DNA of 46,253 nt from Candidatus Liminaster caballi (GCA_018065085.1 JAGHUA010000060.1:1-46253), one strand, 5' to 3'; shown: positions 7,197 to 16,871, numbered from the stretch's first letter. The notes: a model not told the origin generated them from the sequence alone. Numbers and translations are program-made.

Positions 7197-9407
7197 CTAC
7201 AGGTGCTGGTCGATATTGATAGTGAACTTAAGGCCTGCGTCCATTGGGCTCAGACCTACAAAACCGCAGAATACGCCCACATCAAAATAGTTATTGCCCA
7301 TGCCATAGCCGATCTCATTGTAAAGGCTCTTGCCGTTGGCGAGAAGGAGACTGTGGTAGATTCGTTCCTTGATCACATATTTGGCGACAGGCTTGATATT
7401 ATGGAGCAGGAGGAAGGGCGACTCAAACATGATATGGCTCTGCAGATAGGCCGGTGAAGAAGAGTACCAATAGTCATTGAGCAGGGAGAAGATGCCTCCG
7501 ATGCGGTTGTCCCATGTGGATGGATACTGCGAACGGGAAAAGTACTTATAGTTGATGAAATACTCGCCATTCTGACGGAAGAATGCGCCTGTGCCTATGT
7601 GATATGACAGCGATCGGACATCGTCGAGACGGATGTTGTGCTGAACGTCCAATTCGGCGCGGCTATAGTTGCTGGTCGAACCGCAGAAACCATAGACTCC
7701 CTGTGCAAATTCGGCAGAGAAAGTAGGGTAGTTGCTCGACAGGTAAAGCTTCTGCCTGCCACGGAAATGATAGTACTGACGAGGTGTCCATGTGAGGCGA
7801 AGATACGGATTCATATCTGAATAGTAATCGTTGACCAGGTTGGACAACTGAACTTTATCCAATGCTCGTGAACCGTGATGTACGGGCTTGCGGTAGTTGT
7901 ACTCGGCTCCGAGATAGCACATCAGGCCTGTGGCAATCTCAAATGACTGTTCGAGATTGAAGATATAGCGGTTGTAGTACTCAAGACCAAGGTCTGAGAA
8001 GTCCATGTCCTTGAGATTCTGTAGCCAGACTTTCTTCCAGGGGCGGTTCTCGTCCTTCTCGTTCTTCGTCTTGTCATACAGGTTCTCAATCTTGTTATCG
8101 ACGGCATCCTTGAACTTTGACGAGAAACCGCTGCTTCCGTTTCGCAGTGTGAGCTTGACACCTGCGCGTCGTCTCGGACCGTAGATCCATTCTGTATCAA
8201 AACGATATCTGAATTCCTTGAGTCGGAAGCTGTAGCCAATCTCCGGCTTGATCACGATACTTTGTTCGTTGTTAAAGTCGTGTGCCCATCTGATACGTTC
8301 GCGGAGTGTTATGCCATTGAACTTATCGTAGCCGACCGAAGCCGGATAGAGTGGTCCGTAGATGCGCAGGTCTGTGCCAAAAGCGTTGATGTCAGATGAG
8401 CCGACAAGTCGCTCTGGGATTGTCTCGAACAGCGAGCGTGAGCGTCGGCTTGAGACGGACTGTCGTATGCTGACGAGCACCGAGTCTTCGTGAGCTGAAA
8501 GCGGAATAAGACGGATTGTGTCGAAATCGGCAGTCTGAATCGGTTCGTGTTCGTAGATGTCGGTCAGATCGAGCGAGGCATGACGCTGATCAAAATCGTG
8601 AAGTGTGGTAAGCTCGTCAATGTCATAAACGCACTCATACTCATTCATGCCTTTTGCTCCGCCCCAAGAGTAGGAGATACGCGCATTGCTGCTCGTCGGT
8701 ACCAGGGTTTCGCCGTAGTTCTGCAGATTGATGGAATAATCGAGCTTTCCGAAATCGACAAGACCGGAGAAATCGATGCTGACTATGCTCAGATCGGACA
8801 TTCTGATCTTGGCGTTGCCTGTGATGAGGGAGTGATTGTCCTTGCGTGGCGAAAAGGCGATGCAAATAATCTTCCCATGGTCAGGAGTGTAGGTTGTGTC
8901 GATGAACTGGTAAGTGTATTGCAGCAGTCCGTCGTCTGAGAACGGGAGTATGTAGGGGTGTTCGTAGCCTTTGCTTCGCATCTGCTTGAGCGAGAATGTA
9001 GGCAGCAGGATTTTGTATGACTCTTGTAGGACCTTCCGGCCTTTGCGACTGTTGGAGCGTAATGCAACTGGAGATATCAGCATGTCGCATGGCGATTGGT
9101 ACGATACTTTGCACAGCGCCTCAATGGCCGTCTGCTGATCGGCAGATGTCTCGAATGGTATCAGGTTCCTGAAATATTTGCTTACCTTGTTGGTGTGAAG
9201 ACTGGTCGAAATACCTTTTACATAGACATTCAACGCCATCTTTCCTATTCCGGCTTCGTATGTTTGTGTGATTTGCTTGTTGAGGGCCAATAGGATGCTG
9301 TCCTGTGATGCATTTCCTGTGTTTATCAATTCTGCTGCCGTGCGTTTGCGTGCCATCAGTGAGCTGGTGACAATAAACATCAATATGATCAGCAGTGTTT
9401 TCCGCAT
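7197..9407 (-). CDS. Outer-membrane beta-barrel protein, DUF5686-like
   Basis: 736 residues with a signal peptide (MRKTLLIILMFIVTSSLMA). The first ~300 residues are a periplasmic-type region. The remainder alternates aromatic and polar residues in many short strands ending in a typical barrel terminus (FTINIDQHL), so a beta-barrel is likely. General layout resembles Bacteroidetes DUF5686 barrel proteins, but the usual N-terminal carboxypeptidase-like domain is not obvious. It lies 49 bases downstream of rsgA in the same direction and may be the last gene of the pyrH-frr-rsgA run. Confidence 0.6.
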   Translation of the reverse strand: MRKTLLIILMFIVTSSLMARKRTAAELINTGNASQDSILLALNKQITQTYEAGIGKMALNVYVKGISTSLHTNKVSKYFRNLIPFETSADQQTAIEALCKVSYQSPCDMLISPVALRSNSRKGRKVLQESYKILLPTFSLKQMRSKGYEHPYILPFSDDGLLQYTYQFIDTTYTPDHGKIICIAFSPRKDNHSLITGNAKIRMSDLSIVSIDFSGLVDFGKLDYSINLQNYGETLVPTSSNARISYSWGGAKGMNEYECVYDIDELTTLHDFDQRHASLDLTDIYEHEPIQTADFDTIRLIPLSAHEDSVLVSIRQSVSSRRSRSLFETIPERLVGSSDINAFGTDLRIYGPLYPASVGYDKFNGITLRERIRWAHDFNNEQSIVIKPEIGYSFRLKEFRYRFDTEWIYGPRRRAGVKLTLRNGSSGFSSKFKDAVDNKIENLYDKTKNEKDENRPWKKVWLQNLKDMDFSDLGLEYYNRYIFNLEQSFEIATGLMCYLGAEYNYRKPVHHGSRALDKVQLSNLVNDYYSDMNPYLRLTWTPRQYYHFRGRQKLYLSSNYPTFSAEFAQGVYGFCGSTSNYSRAELDVQHNIRLDDVRSLSYHIGTGAFFRQNGEYFINYKYFSRSQYPSTWDNRIGGIFSLLNDYWYSSSPAYLQSHIMFESPFLLLHNIKPVAKYVIKERIYHSLLLANGKSLYNEIGYGMGNNYFDVGVFCGFVGLSPMDAGLKFTINIDQHL

Positions 9408-9456
9408 CAGATTTATCTCTCAGCTATCAACTATATTCAATTCTGTTTGTCTGCTC

Positions 9457-10470
9457 TCAACCCTTTTCCCTGTATTTGCCTTCGCTTTCGTCTTGCATGA
9501 TACTCAGGTAACTGTCGTAGCGGGAAAGGGCTATGCGCCGTTCTTCGACGGCTTTCAGTACGGCACAACCTGGTTCATGTGTATGTGTGCAATTTCCGAA
9601 TCTGCAATTGTCTGACTCTCGGAATATCTCACGGAAATAATGACTTACGGTCTCTTTTTCAAATTCGATTGTGCCAAATCCCTTAATGCCTGGCGTATCG
9701 ATGATATAAGTGGGCTTGCGGTCAGGAGTAGTATCTGTGTCCGACAATTCAAGCTGATCGGTAACGGGCATTTCATACATCTCTGAGAATGTCGTTGTGT
9801 GCATTCCCTGATCGTGCACGTCACTTATCTCGGCAGTCTTGGCCTCAATGCCAGGCACGAGGATGTTGAGAAGCGAAGATTTGCCAACACCGCTGTTGCC
9901 AGATAGGAGAGTGGTCTTGCCAACCAGCTCTTCGCGCAGTTTATCGATTCCGAGATTCTGCTTGACCGATACCTGATAGACCTTGTATCCTATAGACTTG
10001 TAAAGATAGGCCAGATCTTCGGCTGTCTGACGTTCTTCGTCGGAATAGATGTCCTGCTTATTGATCACAATAATGGCAGGAACACCATAGGCTTCGGCAG
10101 TGGCAAGGAATCGGTCGATAAAGGTCGTGCTTGTCTGTGGATGATTGATTGTCACGAGCAGCAGAACCAGATCAAGGTTGGTGGCAAGAATGTGCGCCTG
10201 CTTGGAGAGGTTTATAGATTTGCGTATTATGTAGTTGCGGCGTTCCTCGATTGCAACGATGAATGCAAAGCCCTCCTTGTTCATCTCGAATGACACACGG
10301 TCGCCCACAGCCACAGGGTTGGTGGTGCGTATGCCTTTGAGTCGGAAGTTGCCTTTTACCTTACATGGAACTAATGATGATTCTTCCCCAAGGTTTTTAC
10401 CTTCGGGAAGAACCATATACCAGAATCCTGTATTTTTAATTACAAGACCTTTCAATTTGTCAATTGCCAA
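9457..10470 (-). CDS. rsgA: Ribosome biogenesis GTPase RsgA
   Basis: 337 residues with the circularly permuted order of G motifs diagnostic of this family: G4 NKQD (137-140), then G1 GNSGVGKS (191-198), then G3 DTPG (258-261). An N-terminal OB-fold is followed at the C-terminus by a zinc knuckle (C289, C294, H296, C302). RsgA acts late in 30S subunit maturation. A 41-base gap separates it from frr upstream. Confidence 0.95.
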   Translation of the reverse strand: MAIDKLKGLVIKNTGFWYMVLPEGKNLGEESSLVPCKVKGNFRLKGIRTTNPVAVGDRVSFEMNKEGFAFIVAIEERRNYIIRKSINLSKQAHILATNLDLVLLLVTINHPQTSTTFIDRFLATAEAYGVPAIIVINKQDIYSDEERQTAEDLAYLYKSIGYKVYQVSVKQNLGIDKLREELVGKTTLLSGNSGVGKSSLLNILVPGIEAKTAEISDVHDQGMHTTTFSEMYEMPVTDQLELSDTDTTPDRKPTYIIDTPGIKGFGTIEFEKETVSHYFREIFRESDNCRFGNCTHTHEPGCAVLKAVEERRIALSRYDSYLSIMQDESEGKYREKG

Positions 10471-10511
10471 TTAAATGTCAATTATCAATTATCGATTATC
10501 GGTTTCCGCAC

Positions 10512-11072
10512 TTATACAGCCATGATTTCGGCATCTTTGTCCTTATAGAGTTCATCAACAAGTTTGATGTACTTGTCGTGAGCCTTCTGGAGTGTTGCCT
10601 CAGCATCCTTCTCAACATCCTCAGGAAGTCCGTTCTTGACATCCTTCTTGAGCAATTCGATGAGGTCGCGGCGGATGTTGCGGATAGCAACCTTGGCATT
10701 CTCAGTCTCTGCCTTGGCTTTCTTTGAGAGGTCGCGGCGACGATCCTCGGTCATTGGAGGAAGACCAATACGGATATACTCACCATTGTTCTCAGGCATG
10801 ATGCCGAGAGGAGAGTCGATGATGGCCTTCTCGATAACCTTGAGCATAGCCTTGTCCCATGGCTGAATGAGGATGCTCTTGGCGTCAGGTGTAGAACAGT
10901 TGGCGCACTGGCTGACCTCCATCATTGTACCGTAGCACTCACATTTGATGCCATCGAGCAGCTTAACGGTTGCGCGTCCTGCACGGATGTGATCGAATGT
11001 GTCTTCAAGATGAGAAACAGAACCCTGCATCTTAGCCTCGGCGTCCTTTATTACTTGCTTAACGTCTAACAT
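10512..11072 (-). CDS. frr: Ribosome recycling factor
   Basis: 186 residues, the standard length. The N-terminal helix with HLEDTFDHIRAGRA and the RRDLSKKAKAETENAKVAIRNIRRD stretch (cut here in description) are characteristic of RRF helices. It splits post-termination ribosomes with EF-G. The window also encodes the EF-G2 paralogue at 25543. It lies 68 bases downstream of pyrH, the common bacterial pyrH-frr order. Confidence 0.96.
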   Translation of the reverse strand: MLDVKQVIKDAEAKMQGSVSHLEDTFDHIRAGRATVKLLDGIKCECYGTMMEVSQCANCSTPDAKSILIQPWDKAMLKVIEKAIIDSPLGIMPENNGEYIRIGLPPMTEDRRRDLSKKAKAETENAKVAIRNIRRDLIELLKKDVKNGLPEDVEKDAEATLQKAHDKYIKLVDELYKDKDAEIMAV

Positions 11073-11140
11073 AGTTGTATTGTTTGTCTGTTATAATTGT
11101 CGATGTTGTTTCGATATCTTTCGATGTTGTTTCTAGGTGT

Positions 11141-11848
11141 TTAGCCTTCATATACAAGGGTGCCGATTGGTTCATCCTTCATGACCTTGACCAGATTGCC
11201 CACTTTGTCCATGTTGAACACGATGATAGGCAACTTATTGTCGCGGCAGAGGGTAGTGGCAGTAAGGTCCATGACCTTGAGTCCCTTGTGGTATATTTCG
11301 TCGTAGGTGATCTTGTCAAACTTGGTTGCAGTCGGATCCTTCTCCGGATCGGCTGTGTAGATGCCGTCAACGCGTGTGCCCTTGAGCATTACGTCGGCCT
11401 CAATCTCAATGCCGCGAAGGGCAGAGCCTGTATCGGTTGTGAAGTATGGGCAGCCGGTTCCGCCTGCAAGGATTGCAATCTCACCAGCTTCCATCAGTTC
11501 GATGGCGCGCCATTTGCTGTATTGCTCACCGATAGGGAACATGTTGATTGCAGTAAGCACGCGAGCCTTCTGTCCGAGGCTGTTGAGTGCAGACGAGAGT
11601 GCCAGTGCATTGATTGTTGTGGCAAGCATGCCCATCTGATCTCCTTTTACGCGGTCAAAACCTTTGCCGGCTCCGCTGAGACCACGGAAGATGTTGCCAC
11701 CGCCAATGACGATGCCAATCTGGACGCCCATCTCGGCAATTTCCTTGATTTGCTGTGCGTACTCAGCCAGACGAACCTCGTCTATGCCATATTGCTTGCT
11801 TCCCATGAGCGACTCGCCGCTCAACTTCAGTAGTATGCGCTTATACAT
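11141..11848 (-). CDS. pyrH: Uridylate kinase
   Basis: 235 residues of the amino-acid-kinase fold: KLSGESLMG at the N-terminus, GGGNIFRG for phosphate binding, and GTGCPYFTTDT near the middle. It converts UMP to UDP. The gene is preceded within 25 bases by the terminator of the exb operon, so its own promoter must lie in or just beside that short gap. Confidence 0.96.
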   Translation of the reverse strand: MYKRILLKLSGESLMGSKQYGIDEVRLAEYAQQIKEIAEMGVQIGIVIGGGNIFRGLSGAGKGFDRVKGDQMGMLATTINALALSSALNSLGQKARVLTAINMFPIGEQYSKWRAIELMEAGEIAILAGGTGCPYFTTDTGSALRGIEIEADVMLKGTRVDGIYTADPEKDPTATKFDKITYDEIYHKGLKVMDLTATTLCRDNKLPIIVFNMDKVGNLVKVMKDEPIGTLVYEG

Positions 11849-11865
11849 ATTTATATATTATGAGT

Positions 11866-11902
11866 AAAAAGTAACGCGGCAGAATGATAACTGCCGCGTT
11901 AC
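11866..11902 (-). terminator. Terminator of the exb operon
   Basis: A perfect 12-bp stem (GTAACGCGGCAG with CTGCCGCGTTAC, 11871-11882 with 11891-11902) and an 8-base loop are followed on the minus strand by TTTTT (11866-11870). It lies 20 bases after the exbD stop. Confidence 0.88.
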
Positions 11903-11921
11903 GCATATTTAAGTTTTGGTC

Positions 11922-12389
11922 TTACTTGTTGCGGCGAATCTGCTTCTTTGCAGAATAGCTGATCTTCAGACACTGTGCCTTACGAAGCTGGGTCTTAAGT
12001 TCGGTTACAACACCCATCTTGGTGTCGCGGTCGATCTTCATAGAAACCTGCATCTTAGGCTGGTCAACCTCCTTCATTGACTGACGCTGCTGTGTCATCT
12101 TTGGCACAACGTTCTCAATGTCAAGGAAGTCGTCATTGAACTGAATCAAAGACTCAACACCATACTTCTTATCCTTTGGCTTACCTACCAGCACGGTAGT
12201 AACCAACGACTTGTTCTCGAGTTTAACAACCTCAGAAGCCTGTGGTGTGTTAACTGATACTTTAGCGGTCTCCTCGCGCATGTGTGTAATACACATGAAG
12301 AAGAACAGGATTGAGAACACCAAGTCAGGAAGAGATGAGGTGTTCAATTCAGGCATTTCTTTCTTGGCGCCTTTATTAAATTTTCCCAT
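11922..12389 (-). CDS. exbD: ExbD/TolR family biopolymer transport protein (second copy)
   Basis: 155 residues. A short cytosolic N-terminus is followed by one membrane span (SLPDLVFSILFFFMCI), whose Asp is the conserved proton-path residue of ExbD/TolR. The rest is periplasmic. It works with ExbB to energise TonB from the proton motive force. It is last in the four-gene exb operon and is followed by a strong terminator. Confidence 0.88.
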   Translation of the reverse strand: MGKFNKGAKKEMPELNTSSLPDLVFSILFFFMCITHMREETAKVSVNTPQASEVVKLENKSLVTTVLVGKPKDKKYGVESLIQFNDDFLDIENVVPKMTQQRQSMKEVDQPKMQVSMKIDRDTKMGVVTELKTQLRKAQCLKISYSAKKQIRRNK

Positions 12390-12412
12390 TGTGATATTTC
12401 CTTTTTTGGTGA

Positions 12413-13015
12413 TTAATACTTAGCGTTAGCCTCAGAGATATTCATAGGATAGTAATCCTTGATAGCCTGCAACTGCTCTTTAGAGAGCTCCTCTTCGTCA
12501 TATGGCTTGCCGAACTTCTCCTGAGAGAGTTCCTCACGAAGCTGATTGTAAGCGGCAACGAGCTCATTCTGTACCTTGATGTACATCTCGTAGCTTGTAC
12601 CGAAGTCAGACTGGAGTGAGATAACGTGATTCTTTGGAGTTTTTGTGTCAGCGCCGAAGTACTGTACAAGCTCTGGACTCTTTTCAGGGTTAACCTGGAC
12701 ATATTCAGGACCGCGATCGCCAGCGTAGTCGCCTTCTGCCTTGATGAAGTTCTTTGCCTTCTCGCAAAGAGCGTCAACCTCGCAGAGATCATCACCAACC
12801 ATCAACTGGTTGTACTGGTTAACGAGTACGTTGAGAATATTACGTTTCTTGATATCCTGGTTTGTCTGCTCCTCTGTCCAACGTGGGAGGAGTCGAGTCA
12901 GACCTTCATCAGTATCCATAGATGTGACCACGAGGAAGAAGATAAGCAGGGTGAATGCCAAGTCGGCACTTGACGACGAGTTAATGCTCGGCGCTTTTCT
13001 TTTCTTTCTTGCCAT
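12413..13015 (-). CDS. exbD: ExbD/TolR family biopolymer transport protein (first copy)
   Basis: 200 residues. The start KKRKAPSINSSSSADLAFTLLIFFLVV has the basic N-terminus and single span with the conserved Asp of ExbD. The periplasmic part is longer than that of the second copy. Paired, non-identical ExbD genes after ExbB are common in Bacteroidetes. It lies 23 bases before the second copy. Confidence 0.88.
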   Translation of the reverse strand: MARKKRKAPSINSSSSADLAFTLLIFFLVVTSMDTDEGLTRLLPRWTEEQTNQDIKKRNILNVLVNQYNQLMVGDDLCEVDALCEKAKNFIKAEGDYAGDRGPEYVQVNPEKSPELVQYFGADTKTPKNHVISLQSDFGTSYEMYIKVQNELVAAYNQLREELSQEKFGKPYDEEELSKEQLQAIKDYYPMNISEANAKY

Positions 13016-13025
13016 AGGTCAAATC

Positions 13026-13484
13026 TTATTTTACGATAGCTCTTTTTGCTGCAAAACCAACTACAAGGAGAATAACGACAGAGATAAGAGCAACGATGCT
13101 GTTGATCCACATGTCGATAACCTTGAGCCATCCAACTGTTACTACTTCTGTTTCGCCGTTAACAACGCGTACGAAATCCTCAGATGCAGGGCTGATTACA
13201 TAGCATACACCAAGGAGGGCAGCGAAAACGACAATACCGATGATTGCTCCAAGAGCACCCTTAGGATCGTTCTTCAGGTTGAGTACTGAAAGAACGACAA
13301 GTGCTACGATGGCAATGATGACGATAGCCTCAGTCCAGTAAAGGTATGCATCGAGACCGGTCGATACATCGATGAACTGGCCAGTTGTCTGCTGTACGCT
13401 CTCAGTTTCGGCCATGCCGAAGAAGCAGAGCATTGCCACAGAGACAAGCATCAAAAGCCACAAAATATATTTGCTAAACTTCAT
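13026..13484 (-). CDS. Small multi-span membrane protein of the exb operon
   Basis: 152 residues with about four predicted hydrophobic segments (residues ~7-24, ~50-66, ~78-96, ~127-146) and no recognised domain. It sits between exbB and the two exbD genes, 10 and 24 bases from its neighbours, so it is almost certainly co-expressed and may be a subunit or assembly factor of the motor complex. The function is inferred from position only. Confidence 0.75.
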   Translation of the reverse strand: MKFSKYILWLLMLVSVAMLCFFGMAETESVQQTTGQFIDVSTGLDAYLYWTEAIVIIAIVALVVLSVLNLKNDPKGALGAIIGIVVFAALLGVCYVISPASEDFVRVVNGETEVVTVGWLKVIDMWINSIVALISVVILLVVGFAAKRAIVK

Positions 13485-13508
13485 TGTTTTTACCTTTTAC
13501 GGATTGAA

Positions 13509-14219
13509 TTACTTAGTGAACTTGATGATAGCGTCGAGGAGAGAGATAGAAGCATCCTCCATGTCGCTAACGATACCCTCTACCTTAGAAAGGAGGTAGT
13601 TGTAGAAGATCTGAAGAACGAGGGCTACGATAATACCACCGATAGTGGTGATAAGGGCAACCTTCATACCAGATGCAACGACTGTTGGAGAAATATCACC
13701 TGCCTTTACGATATCATCGAATGCCTGTACCATACCTACGGCAGTACCAAGGAATCCGAGTGAAGGAGCTGCAGCGATGAAGAGGGTGATCCAAGAGAGG
13801 TTCTTCTCAAGCATACCGCTCTGGAGAGCGCCGTAAGAAGTGATAGCCTTATCGATATCCTCGAGCTTCTGACCATCCTTAAGACGGATAAGAGCCTGTG
13901 TGAAGATAGAAGCGATAGGACCACGGGTCTTCTTGCAGATATCAAGAGCCTCCTCTACGTTCTTAGCCTCGAGAGCGTCCTCTACAGAAGCAACGAGCTT
14001 CTTGGTGTTAACCTCAGCGAGGTTGAGGTAAATGATACGCTCTACAACGAATGCCATACCGAGAACGAGGGCGATAGCAACGAGAGACATAAAGCCAGGA
14101 CCACCATCGATGAAGTAGGTCTTGAGCACCTGGTGATAAGAAACAGTTTCCTCAGCCTCCTGAGCGAATACTGGTGCCATCATTGCGATGGCTGACAAAG
14201 TCACGAAAAACTTTTTCAT
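13509..14219 (-). CDS. exbB: ExbB/TolQ/MotA-type proton channel protein
   Basis: 236 residues. An N-terminal cleavable signal-like segment (ending PVFAQ) is followed by a first span near residue 40-60. The conserved pair of C-terminal helices includes ITLFIAAAPSLGFLGTAVGM and ALITTIGGIIVALVLQIFYN, the MotA_ExbB signature. It is the first gene of exbB-membrane protein-exbD-exbD. Together with TonB (encoded at 16925-17623) it would drive TonB-dependent outer-membrane transport. Confidence 0.93.
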   Translation of the reverse strand: MKKFFVTLSAIAMMAPVFAQEAEETVSYHQVLKTYFIDGGPGFMSLVAIALVLGMAFVVERIIYLNLAEVNTKKLVASVEDALEAKNVEEALDICKKTRGPIASIFTQALIRLKDGQKLEDIDKAITSYGALQSGMLEKNLSWITLFIAAAPSLGFLGTAVGMVQAFDDIVKAGDISPTVVASGMKVALITTIGGIIVALVLQIFYNYLLSKVEGIVSDMEDASISLLDAIIKFTK

Positions 14220-14277
14220 TGAGTTTGTGTGTTAAATTGTTAATTAATTAGGGTTGTTTTGATAATATTTTACGGTG

Positions 14278-14311
14278 CAAAGTAAAGAAAAAAAACTTAA
14301 AGTTGCGCAAA
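14278..14311 (-). promoter_or_regulatory. Possible promoter of the exb operon
   Basis: TTACTTTG (14278-14285, minus strand) with TTTG 22 bases upstream (14308-14311). The first A of TAnnTTTG is missing and the spacer is long, so this is tentative. Confidence 0.35.
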
Positions 14312-14385
14312 AATGTTTAAATATTTTGCGTTTGTAGTTGTTTTTTTGCGTTTTATTGAATAAAACTGCAGTTTTTGTGAGTTTT

Positions 14386-15177
14386 TTAGATGTTAAGAAT
14401 GCGTTTGGCATTCGCTGTCGTCCGTACAGCAACTTCTTCTGCGCTGCATCCAAACAGGCCCGCAAGCCACTCGCATGTCAGTCTTGTGTATGCCGGTTCG
14501 TTGCGTTTGCCTCGGTTAGGCATCGGTGCAAGATAAGGCGCATCTGTTTCGAGAACGATGCGGCCAAGGCCAATGGCTTTTGCCACATCCGGAACCAGGC
14601 TTTTCTTATAGGTTACTGTACCTCCGATACCGATAAGGAAGTCTCCGTAGTTTTGTGCTTTGATGGCCTGGTCGGCTGATCCGCTGTAGCAATGAAGGAT
14701 GCCGCGTAATGTCTTGCCTTTCGTGCGCGCAATATTATATAATGTGTCTTTGAGCAGCGCGAGGTACTCTGGCATAGCGTCGCGTATGTGCAGGATCATC
14801 GGCAGATCCCGTTCAATGGCCCATTCCGTCTGTGCTACCAGCAGCTTCTTCTGATCGTCAAGCCTTGTCTTGTCCCAATGCAGGTCAATGCCCACCTCGC
14901 CGATGGCAACGATGCCTTCCGACTTGTCGAGAAGGGATTTGACCAGACTCAGTTGTTTGTCTATGTCGTCAGCCATGTTCTCGGGATGGATTCCGATGGT
15001 AGGGTAGAGTGTGTCTGGATAACGGCGACAGAGTTCGGCAATCGGTTCAATCTCCTTCTCGTCGCAACAGGCAAGAACCATTTTCCTGACGTCTGCCTGC
15101 CGTGCTCTTTCTATAACGGCATCCACCTCACCGACGAAGGCATCGTCAATGAGGTGGCAGTGAGTATCTATTATCAT
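14386..15177 (-). CDS. tatD: TatD family metal-dependent hydrolase
   Basis: 263 residues. Metal-site motifs of the TatD family are present: DTHCHL at 3-8, GEVGIDLHWD near 97, MILHIRDA near 131, LHCYSG near 161 and ETDAPYLAP near 210. These enzymes are 3'-5' exonucleases or deoxyribonucleases. The ATG overlaps the stop of the upstream unknown gene (TAATG), so translation is coupled. Confidence 0.94.
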   Translation of the reverse strand: MIIDTHCHLIDDAFVGEVDAVIERARQADVRKMVLACCDEKEIEPIAELCRRYPDTLYPTIGIHPENMADDIDKQLSLVKSLLDKSEGIVAIGEVGIDLHWDKTRLDDQKKLLVAQTEWAIERDLPMILHIRDAMPEYLALLKDTLYNIARTKGKTLRGILHCYSGSADQAIKAQNYGDFLIGIGGTVTYKKSLVPDVAKAIGLGRIVLETDAPYLAPMPNRGKRNEPAYTRLTCEWLAGLFGCSAEEVAVRTTANAKRILNI

Positions 15178-15908
15178 TAGAAATCAATTGAGTTTTGAAT
15201 CTGGTCGGCTTTCATTCTTGCCTTCTCGCTCTTTCGGTAGTAGTAGATAAGGCCGAAAGGCTTGCATTTGTTCATTTTTTCCTCGATCGGAAGGTCTGCA
15301 TAATATCCTTCCACCTGATTCCAGATGTCGAGGATGATGTCATCAGCCTGTGGACGCATCTGTGTAACTTCCTCCAAAGCGTTGGCTGCATTGCTGCGCA
15401 ACAGACGCTGGTTGAAGTAGTGCTCGTTGAAAATGCCCCAGTGTACCTTAACCTTTGCGATGGTCGGATTGTAGATTGGCACACCGCCGCGTGAAGCGCG
15501 TTCTTCCTCTGCCTTTATGATCTTCTCACCCCATTCCTGCACGGCCTGTTCGCTGCTCAGATCCGGGTTGTTGTAGTTGTCAGGATTGAGTCCGTATGCT
15601 GTTTTGATTTCTTTCTTAAGTTCGCCGCGCATGATTGTCATGTTAAGCACCTGAATGAAGTGCGAGACATAGATGCGCGCCATGGCGAGTTCCTTGCGGT
15701 AGGTCTTGCTCGAATTTGAATGCAGGTTGTAGCACTGCTGGTATTTACGCTGAGCGCGTTCAAACTTGCTGAGGAACTGCTGTGCTTCCTGTGTAGTCTG
15801 GTAACTCAAGATGAGTTCCCCCTTTTCGCGATAACCCTCCATCTCGACTGCTTTCTTCAATGCGTAGATACGGGCGAGGTCTGTATTAGGTAAACGGCGG
15901 TATGGCAT
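15177..15908 (-). CDS. Conserved protein of unknown function
   Basis: 243 residues, highly charged and helical in appearance, with no signal peptide or membrane span and no domain I recognise. It starts 3 bases after the isoprenyl synthase stop and overlaps tatD by one base, so it belongs to that operon. The intact frame and good codon use indicate a real gene. Confidence 0.8.
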   Translation of the reverse strand: MPYRRLPNTDLARIYALKKAVEMEGYREKGELILSYQTTQEAQQFLSKFERAQRKYQQCYNLHSNSSKTYRKELAMARIYVSHFIQVLNMTIMRGELKKEIKTAYGLNPDNYNNPDLSSEQAVQEWGEKIIKAEEERASRGGVPIYNPTIAKVKVHWGIFNEHYFNQRLLRSNAANALEEVTQMRPQADDIILDIWNQVEGYYADLPIEEKMNKCKPFGLIYYYRKSEKARMKADQIQNSIDF

Positions 15909-15911
15909 ATT

Positions 15912-16871
15912 TTATTTATTTCGGTTTTCGAGTTTGCTTGCAAGTGATTTAAGGAGAGCGAGTTTGTCGTCGCTCATATTCAGGCGTGAGAGACAATCCA
16001 TGCCAATGCTGTGATATTTTGCAATGGCTTCGCGGCATAGTTTCTCGGCTCCTGTCTTGACGTAGTGGTCTTTGATGGCTTCGATTTTCTCTTCGTCGGT
16101 CATCGCGGACGTGTCTGGCAGTGGTGCTGCCTTTTCGGCTGTGATGCGCAGGAATGTCTTTTTGTTGCAGAGGATGTCTCCGCCGATGCGCTTGCCGAAA
16201 GTCTTGGGGTCGCCCCAACAGTCGAGCCAGTCATCCTGGAGCTGGAAGGCGAGACCAATGTTCTGGCCGAAATCATAGAGGATCTGGGCCTGTTGTTCTG
16301 TGGCCTCGCCGACAAGTGCGCCTAATTTCAGGGCGCAGCCTAAGAGTACGCTTGTCTTGAGGCGAATCATTTCGATGTATTCTTCTTCCGAGACATCGTT
16401 GCGGGTTTCAAACTCCATGTCGAGCTGCTGACCTTCCCAAACTTCCATGTTTGTAGTGTTGAAAAGACTCAGCACGCTGCGAAGGCAATAGTCAGGAGCT
16501 GTTGTGATCAATTGGTAGGCGAGTGTCTGCATGGCATCGCCTGAAAGGATTGCCACACTGTCGTTCCACTTGACATGGACGGTCGGCCGTCCGCGTCGGT
16601 CGCTCGCACGATCCATGACGTCATCATGCAGGAGAGTGCAGTTGTGGTACATCTCAAGACCGATGGCAGGAGTTATGGCGGCGCTTACATCTTCCTTGAA
16701 AAGGTTGGCAGCCATGAGCACGAGCATCGGACGAAGACGTTTGCCGCCCGTTTCGAGTGTGTAGCGGACGGGATCGCAAAGACGTGGGGCAGTGCCAGGA
16801 TAGACGATGCCATCGAGTCCTTTCTGTATGAGCGATGTCAGTTGATCTTGTGTTAGCATGGAGATGTTCAT
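15912..16871 (-). CDS. Polyprenyl (farnesyl/geranylgeranyl-type) diphosphate synthase
   Basis: 319 residues. The first aspartate-rich motif is DDVMD (83-87) and the second is DDWLD (213-217), with GGKRLRP (42-48) before them. The enzyme elongates allylic diphosphates with isopentenyl diphosphate; chain length cannot be read safely. ispH, the source of its substrates, lies at 19608. A start 12 bases further in (ATG at 16859) is an alternative, because the tonB terminator ends immediately before the ATG at 16871. Confidence 0.93.
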   Translation of the reverse strand: MNISMLTQDQLTSLIQKGLDGIVYPGTAPRLCDPVRYTLETGGKRLRPMLVLMAANLFKEDVSAAITPAIGLEMYHNCTLLHDDVMDRASDRRGRPTVHVKWNDSVAILSGDAMQTLAYQLITTAPDYCLRSVLSLFNTTNMEVWEGQQLDMEFETRNDVSEEEYIEMIRLKTSVLLGCALKLGALVGEATEQQAQILYDFGQNIGLAFQLQDDWLDCWGDPKTFGKRIGGDILCNKKTFLRITAEKAAPLPDTSAMTDEEKIEAIKDHYVKTGAEKLCREAIAKYHSIGMDCLSRLNMSDDKLALLKSLASKLENRNK

